A DNA stretch of 7,906 nt from an uncultured Gammaproteobacteria bacterium (GTDB lineage: Bacteria > Pseudomonadota > Gammaproteobacteria > GCA-001735895): NCBI GenBank assembly GCA_937980285.1, contig CALJQI010000331.1, positions 1 to 7,906 on the forward strand, in the 5' to 3' direction. Under the pieces are notes generated by a model. The model was given only the letters and a program-made list of their open reading frames with translations, searched no databases and was not told the origin of the DNA. Positions 5,480 through 7,906 of the stretch are shown piece by piece; position 1 is the first letter of the stretch, and the number at the start of each line of letters is the position of its first letter. The translations under genes were made by a program, and so were the position numbers.

Positions 5480-6421
5480 TCAGGAAGCCGGGTCTCTGAG
5501 CGGTTTCGGCAGCGGAAAAATCACGTCTTCGGTGAAGCCTAGCGAAAACGCGCCATCGGCGCCGTTGTGCTGTAAATAATCGACAACATTTTGCACCAGG
5601 AGTTCGGGCGCGGAAGCGCCCGCGGTAACGCCGATACGGGTTTTGCCCTGTAGCCACTCGGGCCTGATGTCGGCCTCGCTATCGATCAGGTAGCCCTCGA
5701 TATTCTTATTCTCGGCTATTTCGCGCAGGCGGTTGGAATTGGAACTGTTCCTGGAGCCGACAACCAGGATCAGGTCGCATTGCTCGGCGAGCTGCTTGAC
5801 CGCGTCCTGGCGGTTTTGCGTGGCGTAGCAGATGTCTTCCTTTTTCGGACCCTGGATGTGGGGGAAGGTTTGATAGAGGCTGTCGATGACGATCGCGGTG
5901 TCGTCCTTGGATAGCGTGGTCTGGGTGACGAAGCGCAAGGCTTGCGGGTTGCGCACCTTGAGCGCGCGCACGTCGTCGGCGGACTCGACCAGGTAGATTT
6001 CGCCACCGGTGGAGCGGTCGTACTGTCCCATCGTGCCCTCGACTTCGGGGTGCCCGCGGTGACCGATCAAAATGGTTTCGATGCCCTTGCGGCTGTAGCG
6101 GCTGACTTCCATGTGGACCTTGGTGACCAGCGGGCAGGTCGCGTCGAATACCTTCAGCTTGCGGCGCTCGGCCTCGCGCTGCACCGCCCTGGATACGCCG
6201 TGAGCGCTGAAAATGACGTAACTGTCGTCCGGAACCAGGTCGAGCTCGTCGACGAAGACGGCGCCTTTCTTTTTAAGATCGTCGACCACGTAGCGGTTGT
6301 GTACGACTTCGTGGCGAACGTAAATCGGCGAGCCAAACAGCGATATCGCGCGCTCGACGATTTCGATGGCGCGGTCGACGCCGGCGCAAAAGCCTCGCGG
6401 ATTGGCCAGCAGGATGTCCAT
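5480..6421 (-). CDS. ispH: 4-hydroxy-3-methylbut-2-enyl diphosphate reductase
   Basis: This cytoplasmic iron-sulfur enzyme makes isopentenyl and dimethylallyl diphosphate from HMBPP, the last step of the non-mevalonate (MEP) pathway, using reduced electron carriers. The 313-residue length fits the family (E. coli about 316). The three cluster cysteines are all present: C12 in NPRGFCAGV, C96 in DATCPLV and C198 in ICYATQNRQ. Substrate-binding residues are also seen: H41 (VVHN), H74 (SAHGV), and H124 and E126 of GHRGHPEVEGT. Thr167 lies in VTQTTLS, and the serine cluster NSSNSNRL (225-232) and the SAPELLV element (270-276) close the site. The ATG overlaps the fkpB stop by one base (TAATG), so translation is probably coupled to fkpB. 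It is the last gene of the ileS-lspA-fkpB-ispH block. No obvious intrinsic terminator follows; only a stem without a T-run is seen at 5426-5445. Confidence 0.97.
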   Translation of the reverse strand: MDILLANPRGFCAGVDRAIEIVERAISLFGSPIYVRHEVVHNRYVVDDLKKKGAVFVDELDLVPDDSYVIFSAHGVSRAVQREAERRKLKVFDATCPLVTKVHMEVSRYSRKGIETILIGHRGHPEVEGTMGQYDRSTGGEIYLVESADDVRALKVRNPQALRFVTQTTLSKDDTAIVIDSLYQTFPHIQGPKKEDICYATQNRQDAVKQLAEQCDLILVVGSRNSSNSNRLREIAENKNIEGYLIDSEADIRPEWLQGKTRIGVTAGASAPELLVQNVVDYLQHNGADGAFSLGFTEDVIFPLPKPLRDPAS

Positions 6422-6876
6422 TAGTGGATCGTCTGCGCTGGCTGGTCATCGCCGATGGAGACGATTTTGACGCTGTAGCGCACCGTTTGCCCCGCGAGCG
6501 GGTGATTCAGGTCTACCCTGACTTCGTCATCGTTGAAATCGAGGATCGTGCCCGGCAGGGTTTCGCCTTCTTCGGTGACGAATTCGATAATCAATCCCGG
6601 TTCCAGCTCGAGCTCGGGGTCGAACTCGACCCGCGGGATCGAGCGAAACAGGGTCTCCTCGACATAGCCGAAGGCGAGGTCGGGCCCGATGTCGATGGTT
6701 TCTTCCTGGCCTTCGCGTAATCCGATTAGGGCGAGTTCGAGGCCTTCGGCCATTTCCCCGCGACCGAGCTGTACCGTCATCGGCTCGTCGTCGAAGTTGT
6801 CTTCCAGTACGTCGCCATTGGTCAGTCCGAGGCGATAAAAAATGGTGACCAGGCTGTTTCTTTCGATCTGACTCAT
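6421..6876 (-). CDS. fkpB: FKBP-type peptidyl-prolyl cis-trans isomerase, SlyD/FkpB type
   Basis: This 151-residue cytoplasmic folding helper (also called SlpA) turns Xaa-Pro peptide bonds. It has the split layout of SlyD-like proteins: FKBP strands at about 6-72, ending in DLAFGYVEE, then the inserted chaperone flap (about 73-122) with FDPELELEPG and LPGTILDFNDDEV, then the return strand VDLNHPLAGQTVRYSVKI (121-138). This last stretch is the family's clearest signature. The His-rich metal-binding tail of SlyD is absent, as expected for FkpB, whose usual length is about 149 residues. The gene lies six bases after lspA and overlaps ispH by one base, the standard gammaproteobacterial arrangement. 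No strong Shine-Dalgarno sequence precedes the ATG at 6876, so reinitiation after lspA is plausible. Confidence 0.95.
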   Translation of the reverse strand: MSQIERNSLVTIFYRLGLTNGDVLEDNFDDEPMTVQLGRGEMAEGLELALIGLREGQEETIDIGPDLAFGYVEETLFRSIPRVEFDPELELEPGLIIEFVTEEGETLPGTILDFNDDEVRVDLNHPLAGQTVRYSVKIVSIGDDQPAQTIH

Positions 6877-6882
6877 GCGCTT

Positions 6883-7374
6883 TTATTCGGTGCGGGTGCT
6901 GCCGAATCCGCTAAAACTGCTCAACAAAAGCATCACGGCGCCGACGCTGATCGCGGCATCGGCGATGTTAAAAGCCGGCCACGGGTAGCTGCCGAGCCAG
7001 ACCTGGATGTAGTCGATGACATGACCCAGGTAAAGCCGATCGATCAGGTTGCCGATGGCGCCGCCGAGGATCAGGCTCAGGGAGATCGCGGTAACGGTTT
7101 CGTCCTGCGGCAGCTTGCGTATCCACTGCACGATGATAACGCTGATGACGATCGCCACCAGGGTGAAAAACCAGCGCTGCCAGCCGCCGGCGTCGGCCAG
7201 AAAGCTGAATGCGGCGCCGGTGTTATAAGTCAGGTACCAGTCGAAAAAAGGCAGCAGGTTGACCGCCTGGTGCGGGGTTAGCATGGACTCGGCAATCTGC
7301 TTGCTTACCTGGTCCAGCGCCACCACCAGCAGGCTGATCCATAACCATTTCAGTTGCGGGCGGGAGCTGGTCAT
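6883..7374 (-). CDS. lspA: Lipoprotein signal peptidase (signal peptidase II)
   Basis: This inner-membrane aspartyl protease cuts the signal peptide of prolipoproteins just before the lipidated cysteine. With the ATG at 7374 the protein has 163 residues, the same as typical LspA (164 in E. coli), and begins MTSSRPQLKWLWISLLVVALDQ, matching the family N terminus. Four transmembrane helices are visible (about 9-27, 65-84, 95-111 and 136-153). The conserved NTGAAFSFLADAGGWQRW is at 51-68 and GNLIDRL at 108-114. The two catalytic aspartates are D121 (VIDYI) and D139 (FNIADAAI). The frame is open further to a GTG at 7413 (13 extra residues), which would overlap ileS by 29 bases; I prefer the start ten bases past the ileS stop. 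The enzyme would process the lipoprotein encoded at 4536-5372. Confidence 0.96.
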   Translation of the reverse strand: MTSSRPQLKWLWISLLVVALDQVSKQIAESMLTPHQAVNLLPFFDWYLTYNTGAAFSFLADAGGWQRWFFTLVAIVISVIIVQWIRKLPQDETVTAISLSLILGGAIGNLIDRLYLGHVIDYIQVWLGSYPWPAFNIADAAISVGAVMLLLSSFSGFGSTRTE

Positions 7375-7384
7375 GGCTGCGGGC

Positions 7385-7906
7385 TCAGGCGTAGCGGCGC
7401 TGTTCACCGTCACCGTCTACATTCACCACGCAGCGCCCGCAAAGTTCCGGATGCTGCGCATTGCTGCCGACCTCTTCGCGGTGGTGCCAGCAACGAACGC
7501 ATTTGTCGTGCGTGCTGGGGCTGGCCTCGATGAAGACCTTGCCGCCATTGCGCAGGCTTATGGCGTCGTTGTTTGCCGAATCCAGTGGTTTCAGGCTCGC
7601 CGAGGAGGTGATCATGACGAAACGCAGTTCGTCGCTAATCGACTGCAGCTGATCGATTAGCGCCTGATCGGCATATATGGTGACGTCGGCGTCCAGGCTG
7701 GAGCCGATCTTGCCGTCCTGGCGCAGCACCTCGAGGTGGCGCTTGACCTGGTCGCGTACCTGCTCGAGCGCGTCCCAGACGGCGCCGTCGACGTCGCTGT
7801 TCGAGTAGTCGAACAAGCCGTCGTACCATTCCGCGGTGAACACGCCGAGGTCGTCGCGCGCGCCCGGCATGTTTTCCCATACCTCGTCGGCGGTAAAGCT
7901 GAGGAT
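7385..7906 (-). CDS. ileS: Isoleucine-tRNA ligase, C-terminal part
   Basis: These are the last 173 residues of the cytoplasmic synthetase that charges isoleucine onto its tRNA; the full protein is about 940 residues, so the catalytic HIGH/KMSKS core lies beyond the right edge. The visible part opens with ILSFTADEVWENMPG, the end of the anticodon-binding helical domain. It continues through the VFTAEWYDGL segment and the stretch with VKRHLEVLRQDGKIGSSLDA. The zinc-binding C-terminal domain follows: KCVRCWHHREEVGSNAQHPE and then LCGRCV, giving two CxxC pairs (zinc ribbon) as in bacterial IleS. The stop at 7385-7387 is ten bases before the lspA ATG. The order ileS-lspA-fkpB-ispH supports the assignment and a common transcript. 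Confidence 0.96.
   Translation of the reverse strand: MLSFTADEVWENMPGARDDLGVFTAEWYDGLFDYSNSDVDGAVWDALEQVRDQVKRHLEVLRQDGKIGSSLDADVTIYADQALIDQLQSISDELRFVMITSSASLKPLDSANNDAISLRNGGKVFIEASPSTHDKCVRCWHHREEVGSNAQHPELCGRCVVNVDGDGEQRRYA

Noticed and set aside
5942..6424. Plus-strand open frame opposite ispH
   Set aside because: IspH on the minus strand has all three cluster cysteines and substrate residues; the opposite frame is a by-product of codon bias.

Overview
The window looks like ordinary chromosome of a gammaproteobacterium. The right third carries ileS (3' end), lspA, fkpB and ispH, tightly packed on the minus strand. This order (isoleucyl-tRNA synthetase, signal peptidase II, SlyD-like prolyl isomerase, HMBPP reductase) is the classic gammaproteobacterial one. 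The DNA is fairly GC-rich, codon use looks uniform, and I see no insertion sequence, phage gene, integrase, tRNA, rRNA or CRISPR array. I cannot name the species.

Layout from left to right. At 1-37 (minus) is the first dozen codons of a VOC/glyoxalase-like gene that runs out of the window. At 38-272 is an AT-rich divergent regulatory region with two near-identical 18-bp palindromes. At 273-1947 (plus) are a MarR-family repressor and a Bcr/CflA-type MFS drug efflux pump, probably one transcript controlled through those palindromes. At 2013-2630 (minus), convergent with the pump, is a hemerythrin-domain protein. At 2740-3855 (plus) are a small four-helix membrane protein (DUF6524-like) and an alpha/beta hydrolase with a lipase-like catalytic triad. 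At 3986-5372 (minus) are a DUF1232/YkvA-like protein and a DUF6279-like lipoprotein. At 5480-7906 (minus) are ispH, fkpB, lspA and the end of ileS.

The housekeeping block combines protein synthesis (IleS), lipoprotein signal-peptide removal (LspA), folding (FkpB) and isoprenoid precursor synthesis (IspH). ispH and fkpB overlap by one base, and fkpB follows lspA after 6 bp, so translation is probably coupled. The lipoprotein gene next to the block would itself be an LspA substrate, although nothing shows a functional link. The MarR/MFS pair with the divergent VOC gene looks like a small-molecule response locus whose ligand is unknown.

I did not find convincing evidence of a new biological system. 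The most informative non-coding signal is the pair of palindromes at 188-234. One lies exactly between the -35 and -10 of a candidate promoter pointing toward the VOC gene. Other items, such as a palindrome in the second divergent gap and an imperfect repeat before the lipoprotein gene, are weaker.
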